Source: Methylomagnum ishizawai (GTDB lineage: Bacteria > Pseudomonadota > Gammaproteobacteria > Methylococcales > Methylococcaceae). From it: DNA of 64,000 nt. Shown one piece after another: positions 56,844 to 64,000 of this stretch. Below the pieces are notes generated by a model that ran no database searches, was not told where the DNA came from, and was given only the letters and a program-made list of their open reading frames with translations. Position 1 is the stretch's first letter. The number at the start of each line of letters is the position of its first letter. The DNA lies in NCBI RefSeq assembly GCF_019670005.1, contig NZ_AP019783.1, forward strand, positions 640,501-704,500. The letters are read 5' to 3'. A program made the translations under genes and the position numbers.

Positions 56844-57749
56844 TCAAAGCTGGGCGGCGATTTCGCGGGCCAGGGCGAAGGCGTCGTCGAAGGCCAGGTA
56901 GACCGGCTGGTCGGTTTCGCGCATCCGGGCCAAGAGGCCGCTTTGGGTCTTGTATTTGACATTGCCGATGGCGAGCGCCCCGACCCCGACCGCGCCGCTG
57001 TTCGAGCCTTCGATGGGTGTGCCCTGGTGGAAGGCGTCCAGCCCGGCGATACCGGAGGGCGGCACGGCGTTCACGTCGGCGGCGACCTTCAGCACGGGGG
57101 CGGCGGCGACCAGTTCGGCGCTCAAGACCTGGATACCGGCGGCGGCGGTGGCGAACACCACGTCGGCGGTTTTGATGAGTTCGCCCTTGTTGGCGTCGGC
57201 GTCGCCCTCGATCTGGGTCGAGCCGCCGCCGAATTCGGCGTTGACCAGGGCGGCGACGGATTGGGCCTTTTCAAGCTGGCGGCCGATGATCTTGACCTTG
57301 GCCCCGGCCTTGGCCGAGAGCGCGGCGGCGATCTGGCCGACCGGGCCGGTGCCGCCCAGGCACAGCACATGCTTGCCATCGAGTCCGGTGTCGAACTTCG
57401 TCCGCAATTGCCGCTCGACGCAGGCGACCATCGCCGCCGCCGTGGTGTAGGCGCCGCTGGGATCGGCGAAGGCCGAGACCTCGAACGGCGGTACCATGGA
57501 TTTCTGGGCGGTCCTGAGCATGTCCACCGCCAGCTTGGCATCGCGCCCGCCGAAGAACAGGCCGGTACGCTTCACGCCCTTGGGACCGCGGGAAAAGATC
57601 GAGTCCTGCACCAAGGCTTGCACCTCGCCCAGTTCCACATGGAGGTAGGGGATGGCCGCGGTCCAGCCGGCGTCCAGGGCCATGTTGACATCGAACGGGC
57701 TGAGGTTCTTTTCGGGGGTGAACATGTGCAGGATATAAGGCTTTTCCAT
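56844..57749 (-). CDS. mtdB: NAD(P)-dependent methylene-tetrahydromethanopterin dehydrogenase
   Basis: 301 residues from the ATG at 57749. Catalyses methylene-H4MPT to methenyl-H4MPT in the formaldehyde oxidation pathway of methylotrophs. Matches MtdB: ILHMFTPEKNLSPFDVNMALDAGW, DSIFSRGPKGVKRTGLFFGGRD, VPPFEVSAFADPSGAYTTAAAMVA, LCLGGTGPVGQIAAALSAKAG, VNAVPPSGIAGLD. Strongest pointer to a methylotrophic host. Upstream codons to 57929 are not supported. Confidence 0.9.
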   Translation of the reverse strand: MEKPYILHMFTPEKNLSPFDVNMALDAGWTAAIPYLHVELGEVQALVQDSIFSRGPKGVKRTGLFFGGRDAKLAVDMLRTAQKSMVPPFEVSAFADPSGAYTTAAAMVACVERQLRTKFDTGLDGKHVLCLGGTGPVGQIAAALSAKAGAKVKIIGRQLEKAQSVAALVNAEFGGGSTQIEGDADANKGELIKTADVVFATAAAGIQVLSAELVAAAPVLKVAADVNAVPPSGIAGLDAFHQGTPIEGSNSGAVGVGALAIGNVKYKTQSGLLARMRETDQPVYLAFDDAFALAREIAAQL

Positions 57750-57949
57750 GGACGACTCCGTTTTGGTTATGGTGTAGGGGGCGGAAGGCGATGGGGGGTC
57801 CGGTCGCGCGGACGCGCGAAGGATAGCATAGAACGTCCGGTTGCCGGCCCGCTGGATGCCCGGCACCGTCACCCCGCCGTCATGCCGCCGTAAAGCCGCC
57901 CGCACAGGGTTGGGGCGCGATCTGTTCAACCTGCCGATGGAAAAACGCC

Positions 57950-58954
57950 ATGTCTTTTAGCCAAGCCTTGTCCGCTGGGGCCGTCCTGGCGCTGTTGTTG
58001 GGGGCCGACGGTTGCCAAGCCTTCTCGTTCGCCCTGATCGGCGACCAGGAATACGACGCCGCCCAGGCCGCCCGCTTCCCGAACCTCCGCGAGGCTATCA
58101 ACGCCGATCCCTCGATAGCCTTCGTGATCCACGATGGCGATATCAAAAGCGGTTCCAGCCCGTGTTCCGACGCCTTGTTCCTGGCCCGCCGCGACGAATT
58201 CAACGCCTTCGCCAAACCCTTCGTTTACGTGTTCGGCGACAACGAATGGACCGATTGCCATCGGGCGGGCGCGGGCCGTTACAATCCGCTGGAACGCCTG
58301 GCCAAGCTGCGCGCGATCTTCCATCCCTACGGCTCCCCCAGCCTCGGGGCCGAGTCCCTGTCCTTGGAGCGCCAGGGCCGGGACTATCCCGAGAACCTGC
58401 GCTGGACCCAGGACGGCGCGATGTTCGTGACCCTCAACATCCCCGGCAGCAACGATGGTTTGGCGTCCACCGGCAACGCGGCCTGGGATGCCGCCAACCG
58501 CGCCGAGGAAGCTATCCGCAAGCGGCGGAACCTTGCTTGGTTGCGGGAGTCGTTCGCGCTGGCGCAACGCGGGGGATTGGCCGGCCTGATGCTGGTCATC
58601 CAGGCCAATCCTTGGGATGCGATTCCCACGTCGGGCCTCACCGCCTACCAGGATTTCCTGGCCGCCCTGGAAGCCGAAACCCGCGCCTTTGGCAAGCCGG
58701 TGGTGCTGGTCCATGGCGACAGCCATTATTTCCGCATCGACAAGCCGCTGCCCACGGTGCCCTTCGACCCCCAGCTGTCAACCCAGCCCATGCCGTGGGA
58801 AAACCCCGCGCCGCGGCTGGAGAATTTCACCCGGGTGGAAACCTTCGGCACCGTCAACGCGCATTGGCTGAAGGTCACGGTGGATCGGGACGATCCCAGC
58901 GTGTTCACCTTCCAGCAGCGCATCGTCCGCAAGAACGTGGTGCCCGCCCCTTAA
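57950..58954 (+). CDS. Exported metallophosphoesterase-family protein
   Basis: 334 residues. N-terminal export signal (AGAVLALLLGADGCQA), then a calcineurin-like fold: FALIGDQEYD, FVIHDGDIKSGSSPC, YVFGDNEWTDCH, ending with VLVHGDSHYFRID. These supply the D, GD, GDNEW and GHxH-like (HGDSHYF) metal ligands. Substrate unknown. Starts divergently from mtdB. Confidence 0.78.
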   Translation: MSFSQALSAGAVLALLLGADGCQAFSFALIGDQEYDAAQAARFPNLREAINADPSIAFVIHDGDIKSGSSPCSDALFLARRDEFNAFAKPFVYVFGDNEWTDCHRAGAGRYNPLERLAKLRAIFHPYGSPSLGAESLSLERQGRDYPENLRWTQDGAMFVTLNIPGSNDGLASTGNAAWDAANRAEEAIRKRRNLAWLRESFALAQRGGLAGLMLVIQANPWDAIPTSGLTAYQDFLAALEAETRAFGKPVVLVHGDSHYFRIDKPLPTVPFDPQLSTQPMPWENPAPRLENFTRVETFGTVNAHWLKVTVDRDDPSVFTFQQRIVRKNVVPAP

Positions 58955-58959
58955 AGCGG

Positions 58960-59883
58960 TTATTCCGCCGCCGCCTCCCCGTCCTCGCCCCGCATACACC
59001 GCAGCACGCGGGCATTGACCACCTTGTCGCCGCCCATGCATTCGCCCACCGATTTTTTCATCGCGGCGGGCGGCGCGGGTTGGGGTGCCGCCGCTTCGTC
59101 CGGTCCGGTGCCGGGCGCGACATCCTGTTGCAGGATCAACTGGCCGTTCTCCTGCTGTATCCGCAGTTCGCGCAGGGCGCTCATGCCCAGCAAGACCACG
59201 TCGCCGGGCATCGGGGCGGTGATCAGCACCGCCTCGATATTCTTCAAGCGGATCGGGCCGAGCTTCAGGCTGGCGACCTTGGCCGCATACATCCCGGCCA
59301 CGCCATTGGCGGTCATGGTCTGCACATATTGGCCCCGTGTCAGGTTCAGGTTCCAACGCAGCCTGTCCGGGATCGAGACGAAGCTGGCCCCGGTATCCAC
59401 CACGAAGGTGACGGGCTTCCCGTTGATCTCGCCCGGCGCGTAGAAATTGCCGTTCTTGGCCGGGGTGATCACCACTTCCGCGACCTGGATTGGGGCCGGG
59501 GATTCGGAGGTGGCCGGGGCGGGGGGTGGCGCTGGCGTTTCGGGCGGGGACGCGGGTTCCGGGGCGGTGGCCGTGGCCGCTTCGGGTTCCGGTGTCGGTG
59601 GGGGTTCCGGGGCGGCGGGAGCCGCGGCTTCGACCGGGGCGGCGGGCGGGGGCGGGCTGGCGGGAGGACGGACGTGCAATTGCTTGAGCAAGGAGACGAC
59701 CAGCCCCAGGATCAATAGCCAGGTGCCCGCCGCCACGAGCCGGGTGACGATGGCGAGCCGGTTGCGTTTGGGCGGGTATCCGGGTTTATGGTAATGCACC
59801 ACCCGCGAGGCGGCGGACGGGGAATCATCGGCGGTCGGCGGCGGGGCGGCGGGGTTGCGCCGGTTTTGGGGGGGCTGGTTCAT
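58960..59883 (-). CDS. Membrane-anchored retropepsin-like aspartic protease
   Basis: 307 residues from the ATG at 59883. Cytoplasmic Pro-rich start, one helix (AAGTWLLILGLVVSLL), a Pro/Ala/Glu linker (about 75-125) and a clan AA domain (TIGR02281-like) with the catalytic FVVDTGASFVSIP near residue 163 and VVLLGMSAL further on. A single protease domain would need to dimerise. A C-terminal segment adds two Cys residues (GECMGGDKVVNARVLRCM). Substrate unknown. Confidence 0.78.
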   Translation of the reverse strand: MNQPPQNRRNPAAPPPTADDSPSAASRVVHYHKPGYPPKRNRLAIVTRLVAAGTWLLILGLVVSLLKQLHVRPPASPPPPAAPVEAAAPAAPEPPPTPEPEAATATAPEPASPPETPAPPPAPATSESPAPIQVAEVVITPAKNGNFYAPGEINGKPVTFVVDTGASFVSIPDRLRWNLNLTRGQYVQTMTANGVAGMYAAKVASLKLGPIRLKNIEAVLITAPMPGDVVLLGMSALRELRIQQENGQLILQQDVAPGTGPDEAAAPQPAPPAAMKKSVGECMGGDKVVNARVLRCMRGEDGEAAAE

Positions 59884-59924
59884 GGTGTGGCTCGGGCGCG
59901 ATGGGTGTGCCGTAAAGTTTAATG

Positions 59925-60030
59925 AGTACACGGATTATTGTCCCGGAGCGCGTGAACCGTGCGGGCCGTGGACGGTCATAGCAAGTGTTCTTCCTCTCTA
60001 GTTGACCCACCTTCCGGTGGGTCTTTTTTT
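59925..60030 (+). ncRNA. Candidate small RNA ending in a strong terminator
   Basis: An intergenic stretch with no reading frame ends in a textbook terminator on the plus strand (stem GACCCAC/GTGGGTC, then T7, at 60004-60030). No plus-strand gene lies upstream; the neighbour at 59883 runs the other way. A short transcript must therefore start in about 59900-59990. It contains three GGA trinucleotides (near 59933, 59956 and 59973), as CsrA/RsmA-binding RNAs do, but these may be chance. The 5' end is not fixed by a clear promoter. Confidence 0.4.
60004..60030 (+). terminator. Rho-independent terminator, plus strand
   Basis: Perfect 7-bp stem GACCCAC/GTGGGTC with loop CTTCCG and a T7 tail. The minus strand lacks a T-run, so its direction is plus. 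Confidence 0.85.
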
Positions 60031-60055
60031 GGGGCGGGCGGGCTGCCGGGGCTGG

Positions 60056-60084
60056 TTGCAATTGTCGGAGTATTTCACTATAAG
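60056..60084 (+). promoter_or_regulatory. Sigma70-type promoter for the diheme peroxidase
   Basis: TTGCAA at 60056-60061, 17-base spacer, TATAAG at 60079-60084. Transcription would start near 60091 and give a leader of about 160 bases before 60251. The leader holds a strong hairpin (GCGGGC-GCT-GCCCGC around 60174-60188); no known riboswitch motif was recognised. Confidence 0.6.
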
Positions 60085-60250
60085 GTGTCGCCCTGCCCGG
60101 ATACGTAGCCTTTCGGGTTGACGCCAACAGCGCGTTTTTCCGCCGTGCTTCCAGGGGCTTTCCAAGCGGGTAGCGGGCGCTGCCCGCGGATCGACAATAA
60201 AACCTATGCCGAACAGCACATCAGCTTACTGATAAGAGGAGCAGCATCCC

Positions 60251-61282
60251 ATGTTCAAAACCAAGCTCTTGATTGGCACGGCCCTCCTGGCGGCATCGCT
60301 GGGCACCGTGGCCGCCGAATGGCAAGCCCTGCCCAGCAAAGCCCCCGAACCCGCCGACAACCCCACCACCCCCGCCAAGGTGGAACTGGGCAAGATGCTG
60401 TATCACGATACCCGCTTGTCCGCCAATGGCGTGTTGTCCTGCAATTCCTGCCACAACGTGATGAACGGCGGCGAAGACAACCGCGGCGGCTCTATCGGCG
60501 TCAAGGACCAGCGCGGTGGTCGCAGCGCCCCGACCGTTTGGAACTCCGCGTTCAATTCGGTGCAGTTCTGGGATGGCCGCGCGCCCAGCCTCGAAGCCCA
60601 GGCCAAGGGTCCGGTCACCAACCCCATCGAGATGGGCATGAAGAGCTGGGACGATGTGGTCGCCCGCTTGAAAGCCATGCCGGGCTACCAAGCCGCCTTC
60701 ACCGCCGCCTTCGGTCCCGATTCCATCAGCGCCGACAACGCCGCCAAGGCTATCGCCGCCTACGAGCGCACCCTGATCACCCCGAACAGCCCGTATGATA
60801 AATACGTCGGCGGCGACAAGGGCGCCCTGACCGAACAACAGGCCCGCGGGATGCAGACCTTCGCCGATATCGGTTGCGTGTCCTGCCACTCCGGCCCGGC
60901 CTTCAACGGCCCGGCCCTGCCGGAAGGCACCGGCTTCTATCAGAAGTTCCCGGCCAACGACAATGGCGCCTTGGAAGCCATGTACAACTTCAGCGCCGAC
61001 CTGGGTCGCCAGGCCGAGACCAAGAACGCCGCCGACGCGCACCTGTTCAAGGTGCCGACCCTGCGCAACATCGCCCTGACCGCGCCCTATTTCCACAACG
61101 GCAAGGTGCAGAGCCTGGAGGACGCCGTGAAGATCATGGCCAAGTTGCAGCTCAACAAGGACTTGACCGCCGAACAGAGCGCCGACATCGTGGCCTTCCT
61201 GAACGCCCTGACCGGCGAGTTCCCCAAGATCGAGATGCCGCGTTTGCCCGCCTACGCGAACAAGGCGTTCCCCGCCGAATAA
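60251..61282 (+). CDS. Diheme cytochrome c peroxidase (CcpA/MauG family)
   Basis: 343 residues with a Sec signal (cleavage after TVAA, about 22). Two heme c sites: CNSCH at 64-68 and CVSCH at 209-213. Other family parts: LGKMLYHDTRLSANG, RNAPTV-like GRSAPTVWNSAFN, and KVPTLRNIALTAPYFHNG with the second-domain Met/His region. Reduces peroxide in the periplasm; MauG-type members modify proteins instead. GGAG precedes the start. Needs the ccm system for maturation. Confidence 0.92.
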   Translation: MFKTKLLIGTALLAASLGTVAAEWQALPSKAPEPADNPTTPAKVELGKMLYHDTRLSANGVLSCNSCHNVMNGGEDNRGGSIGVKDQRGGRSAPTVWNSAFNSVQFWDGRAPSLEAQAKGPVTNPIEMGMKSWDDVVARLKAMPGYQAAFTAAFGPDSISADNAAKAIAAYERTLITPNSPYDKYVGGDKGALTEQQARGMQTFADIGCVSCHSGPAFNGPALPEGTGFYQKFPANDNGALEAMYNFSADLGRQAETKNAADAHLFKVPTLRNIALTAPYFHNGKVQSLEDAVKIMAKLQLNKDLTAEQSADIVAFLNALTGEFPKIEMPRLPAYANKAFPAE

Positions 61283-61306
61283 GACCGCCCCGCTTTGGGG
61301 ATGCGG

Positions 61307-61336
61307 AAAAGCCGACCTCCGGGTCGGCTTTTTTGT
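61307..61336 (+). terminator. Rho-independent terminator of the peroxidase gene
   Basis: AAGCCGACC and GGTCGGCTT arms around TCCG or less, then a T6 tail, 25 bases after the stop. Confidence 0.85.
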
Positions 61337-61377
61337 GGGTGGAAAGCGACGGCCCTATCCCGCCCCGCGATCCCGGT

Positions 61378-62613
61378 TCATTTGGCCTTCAAATCGCCAT
61401 AGCGGCCCAACCACCGGGCGGCCCGTCCGTCCAACCACCGCCGTGCGTCGGCATCGGACTTCAACTGGGCATCCAGGAACGCCGTGGTGATATCGCGCAC
61501 CGCCGCCAAGTGCTGAGCTTCCGACCTTGGTCCATCCGGTCGGCGGAACCCGTCCGCCGCGCCGGGAGGACCGCCGCCCGGCGGTCCGCCGTGCCCCCCG
61601 CCGCCGCCGTTACCGCCGTAGGCATCGGCCCGGAGCCGGTCGCCGCCATCCCCGGCTGGGAAAGGCCCGCCCCCACCGAAAAAGCCGCCCTGTCCGTCGT
61701 CCGGGCCGTCGCCATCGGTTCCCTCGCGCCGCTGTTCCGGCCCGGCCCCGCTCAGCCAACGGTGCGAGCCGTTGCGCAGCAGCAGGAGGTATTTGCCCTG
61801 GGCGGGCGCGTATTTCCACAGGGCGGTACGGAGCGAAGGGCTGGTGATGCCGTAGGGGTCTTCGTCGCCGCTGGCGGTGACGACCAGCAAGGGGGGCTGT
61901 ATGTCGCTGTAATGGTGCGCCGGATTGCCCGCCGCCAAGTCCACCGAGGGGCTCAGGGCGATGGCGGCGCGGATAGCGAACCCTGGCAGGTCGGGCCGGG
62001 CCGCGCCCAGTTTCCCGCCCACCAGGGCCGTGACGGCCTGGGCACCCAGGTCGTAGCCGACCAGGGCCAACCGTTGCGTATCCGCGTTGGCGAATGGCGC
62101 GCGTCCGCTGGCCGCCTGCCGCCGGAATTCCTCCAAGGCCCAGGCCAGATGGGGCAAACGGTTTTCCAAGGCGGTCGCCGCGAAGTATTCCCGGCCAATG
62201 GCGGGCAGGTCGTGGTTCCGGCCCGGACCGAGCGCCTTGAGCGCGTTGCCCACCGCCACAGGCTGCGCCGTGAACACCACATAGCCCGCGTCGGCCCAGG
62301 CCTGCCGCCAGAGTCCGCCCGCCGTGGCGTCCTCGCCCAGGCCCGGAAAATAAACGACCAGGGGATAACGGCCCGGCTTATCCGGGGATAGCACCGAGAT
62401 ATCCAAGGCGGTCGGCCCATCCTTCCAGGTTTCGCGCAGCGGAACCGTGGCGGGCGCGCTGGAATGGATATATCCACCCCGCGCCGAAAACTCCGCCATG
62501 GCTTCCTGTATCTCGCCCGGCGAAGGGGCGTCCGGGGAGGTGAAGAGCGAACAACCACCGAGGGCGACCAATAGGCTAGCGAGCATCGCCTTGCCCTTGT
62601 GGTGGCCGGGCAT
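61378..62613 (-). CDS. Alpha/beta-hydrolase-fold lipoprotein with Asp at nucleophile position
   Basis: 411 residues with a lipoprotein signal (LASLLVALGGC). Hydrolase-like core: YPLVVYFPGLGEDATAGGLWRQ, elbow LVGYDLGAQAV with Asp (about residue 187) where Ser or Cys is expected, and PPLLVVTASGDEDPYG. An unusual Gly/Asp/Pro-rich insert of about 60 residues (GGFFGGGGPF ... GGNGGGGGHGGPPGGG) follows NGSHRW. Asp-type nucleophiles occur in haloalkane dehalogenases, but this sequence lacks their other marks. The start is 62613 or 62586; it lies 2 bases after nadA. Confidence 0.7.
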   Translation of the reverse strand: MPGHHKGKAMLASLLVALGGCSLFTSPDAPSPGEIQEAMAEFSARGGYIHSSAPATVPLRETWKDGPTALDISVLSPDKPGRYPLVVYFPGLGEDATAGGLWRQAWADAGYVVFTAQPVAVGNALKALGPGRNHDLPAIGREYFAATALENRLPHLAWALEEFRRQAASGRAPFANADTQRLALVGYDLGAQAVTALVGGKLGAARPDLPGFAIRAAIALSPSVDLAAGNPAHHYSDIQPPLLVVTASGDEDPYGITSPSLRTALWKYAPAQGKYLLLLRNGSHRWLSGAGPEQRREGTDGDGPDDGQGGFFGGGGPFPAGDGGDRLRADAYGGNGGGGGHGGPPGGGPPGAADGFRRPDGPRSEAQHLAAVRDITTAFLDAQLKSDADARRWLDGRAARWLGRYGDLKAK

Positions 62614-62615
62614 GG

Positions 62616-63713
62616 TCAAGCCACCTGCAACATCCGGTTCAAGGCCAGCCGCGCCGCATGGGTATCGGCCTCGTTCACCTTGATCCGGTTCACCACGTTG
62701 CCCGCCGCCAGGTTTTCCAGTACCCACAAGAGGTGCTGCGGATCGGTGCGAAACATGGTCGAGCACATGCACACGGTCGGCGACATGAAATGCACTGCCT
62801 TCCCTTGGGGCCGCACCTCGTCCGCCAAGCGGTTGACCATGTTGAGTTCGGTGCCGACCAGCCAGCGGGTATTCGGCTCGGCCTCGCGGATGGTCTTGAG
62901 GATATATTCGGTGGAGCCGATGTATCGGGCCTTCTCGCAGACCTCGAACGCACATTCCGGGTGGGCGATGACTTGGGTATCCGGGTGGCGCTCCAGGAAG
63001 CGGTCGATCTGCTCGGGCCTAAACATCTGATGCACCGAGCAAAAGCCCTTCCACAGGATGATGCGGGCGTTCTTGATTTGCGCCTCGGTCAAGCCGCCGC
63101 GGGGTTGGGTGAAATCCCAAGTGACCATCTGGTCCAACGGGATGCCCATGCGGTAGCCGGTGTTGCGCCCCAAATGCTGGTCCGGGAAGAACAGCACTTT
63201 TTGGCGCTGATCGAAGCTCCATTCCAGGATTTTGCGGGCGTTGCTGGAGGTGCAGACGGTGCCGTTATGCCGCCCGCAGAAGGCTTTCAAATCCGCCGCC
63301 GAGTTGATGTAGGTGACGGGCGTTACGCATTGGTCGGGATCGATGACTTCGGCCAGTTCGCGCCAGCAGCGTTCCACCGCCTTGAGGTTCGCCATATCGG
63401 CCATCGAGCAGCCCGCCGCCAAATCCGGCAGGATGGCGATTTGTTCCGGGCGCGATAGGATGTCGGCCACTTCCGCCATGAAATGCACGCCGCAGAACAC
63501 GATATATTCGGCCTCCGACTGGGCGGCTTCCCGCGACAGCTTGAGGGAATCGCCGGTGAGGTCGGCATGGCGGAACACCTCGTCGCGCTGGTAATGATGG
63601 CCGAGGATCACGCAGCGTTTACCTAGGGCGCGTTTGGCGGCGCGGAGGCGCGCCTCGCATTCGGCGTCGTCGAGCAGGGCGAAATCGGTCAGGGCTAAAG
63701 CGGATGCGGACAT
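62616..63713 (-). CDS. nadA: Quinolinate synthase
   Basis: 365 residues. Condenses iminoaspartate and dihydroxyacetone phosphate to quinolinate. Contains ILGHHYQRDEVFRHADLTGDSLKLS, the [4Fe-4S] Cys region (CGVHFMAEVADIL, VIAHPECAFEVCEKA, SPTVCMCSTMFRTDP) and NGTVCTSSNARKIL. First step of NAD synthesis with NadB. Probably in one transcript with the lipoprotein gene downstream. Confidence 0.95.
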   Translation of the reverse strand: MSASALALTDFALLDDAECEARLRAAKRALGKRCVILGHHYQRDEVFRHADLTGDSLKLSREAAQSEAEYIVFCGVHFMAEVADILSRPEQIAILPDLAAGCSMADMANLKAVERCWRELAEVIDPDQCVTPVTYINSAADLKAFCGRHNGTVCTSSNARKILEWSFDQRQKVLFFPDQHLGRNTGYRMGIPLDQMVTWDFTQPRGGLTEAQIKNARIILWKGFCSVHQMFRPEQIDRFLERHPDTQVIAHPECAFEVCEKARYIGSTEYILKTIREAEPNTRWLVGTELNMVNRLADEVRPQGKAVHFMSPTVCMCSTMFRTDPQHLLWVLENLAAGNVVNRIKVNEADTHAARLALNRMLQVA

Positions 63714-63803
63714 GGCGGGAACCTAGAAATCAAAGGGATAGCGATCATAACATCGTGCCGGGGTCGGGAATAGGCGCGGGCCGGGGACGGCGGACCGCGG
63801 CCT

Positions 63804-64000
63804 TCACTCGAACAACTGCCGCAGGCGCTCGACCTCGGCGCGGAGTTCGGCCACCTCTTTTTCCAGCGCGGCGATGCGTTCGCGGTCGGAGCCGGGGTGA
63901 TGGCCGCTGGCCTGGATTTCCGCCGGGCTGAAGATATGGCTTGGGTCCGCGTCGCCCAAAAGATGCCGATAGCGGATTTCGCGCTTGCCCGGTTCGCGGG
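63804..64000 (-). CDS. YceH family protein (DUF480), C-terminal end only
   Basis: The visible 65 residues read REPGKREIRYRHLLGDADPS, a variable linker, then a coiled-coil end RIAALEKEVAELRAEVERLRQLFE. The REPGKRExRYxHL motif and terminal coiled coil match the C-terminus of YceH/UPF0502. The N-terminal winged-helix part lies beyond base 64000. Confidence 0.75.
   Translation of the reverse strand, partial: REPGKREIRYRHLLGDADPSHIFSPAEIQASGHHPGSDRERIAALEKEVAELRAEVERLRQLFE

Noticed and set aside
60091-60250. Known riboswitch in the peroxidase leader
   Set aside because: Checked by eye for c-di-GMP, cobalamin and SAM-type cores; no convincing match, only a local hairpin.

Overview
This 64 kb window is a high-GC (roughly 65 percent by eye) bacterial chromosome segment that reads as a gammaproteobacterium, most likely a gammaproteobacterial methanotroph (Methylococcales, Methylococcus-like). 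The evidence is gene content. Two adjacent genes encode MtdB-like methylene-tetrahydromethanopterin dehydrogenases (C1 oxidation). A gshB-tonB-algH-ruvX-pyrR-pyrB-pyrC' run and a tRNA-Leu/tig-clpP-clpX-lon-hupB-ppiD run follow gammaproteobacterial (Pseudomonas-type) order. There is also pilS/pilR, ccmDEF, and a diheme cytochrome c peroxidase. No plasmid, intact phage or CRISPR array is present. The species assignment is inference.

Layout. 1-6.0 kb: nadE (cut by the left edge) diverges from gcvT; then a deleted IS5-type element with inverted ends, and a polysaccharide initiation pair (WecA/WbpL-like transferase, WbpM-like dehydratase). 6.0-7.2 kb: rplM-rpsI, tRNA-Gln, a terminator, and a frameshifted integrase tail. 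7.3-20.5 kb is the accessory-rich part: a large lipoprotein hydrolase, small proteins with an RRM-like protein, a two-gene partner-switching module (PAS-SpoIIE phosphatase-HATPase, then STAS fused to a PhnD-like binding domain), a 14-repeat exported propeller protein, a frameshifted acyltransferase of lower GC, a TMEM175-like channel, a YjfB-like small protein, and a membrane protein with three internal repeats.

20.8-27.1 kb: rsmC, a methyltransferase, ccmDEF, and a CNNM/CorC-type membrane protein. 27.2-33.8 kb (minus strand): gshB, two tonB genes, algH/yqgE, ruvX, pyrR, pyrB and a dihydroorotase homologue without its metal ligands, mostly overlapping or closely spaced. 33.9-43.5 kb: rpmB-rpmG, a YjiX/YbdD small protein, msbA, pilSR, a degenerate TraB-like protein and ppiD.

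43.6-50.6 kb: the protein quality-control block tig, clpP, clpX, lon, hupB with tRNA-Val, tRNA-Asp and tRNA-Leu. 50.8-64 kb: two cupins, a HAD phosphatase, an archaeal-type nucleotidyltransferase, slt, the tandem mtdB paralogues, a phosphoesterase, a membrane-anchored retropepsin-like protein, a possible small RNA, the diheme peroxidase, a hydrolase-fold lipoprotein with Asp at the nucleophile position, nadA and the 3' end of yceH.

Most of the window is housekeeping. The least conventional material is the partner-switching module, the repeat proteins, the catalytically eroded paralogues (PyrC', TraB-like, hydrolase lipoprotein) and the 59.9-60.25 kb intergenic region. All statements come from reading the sequence; no database search was run.
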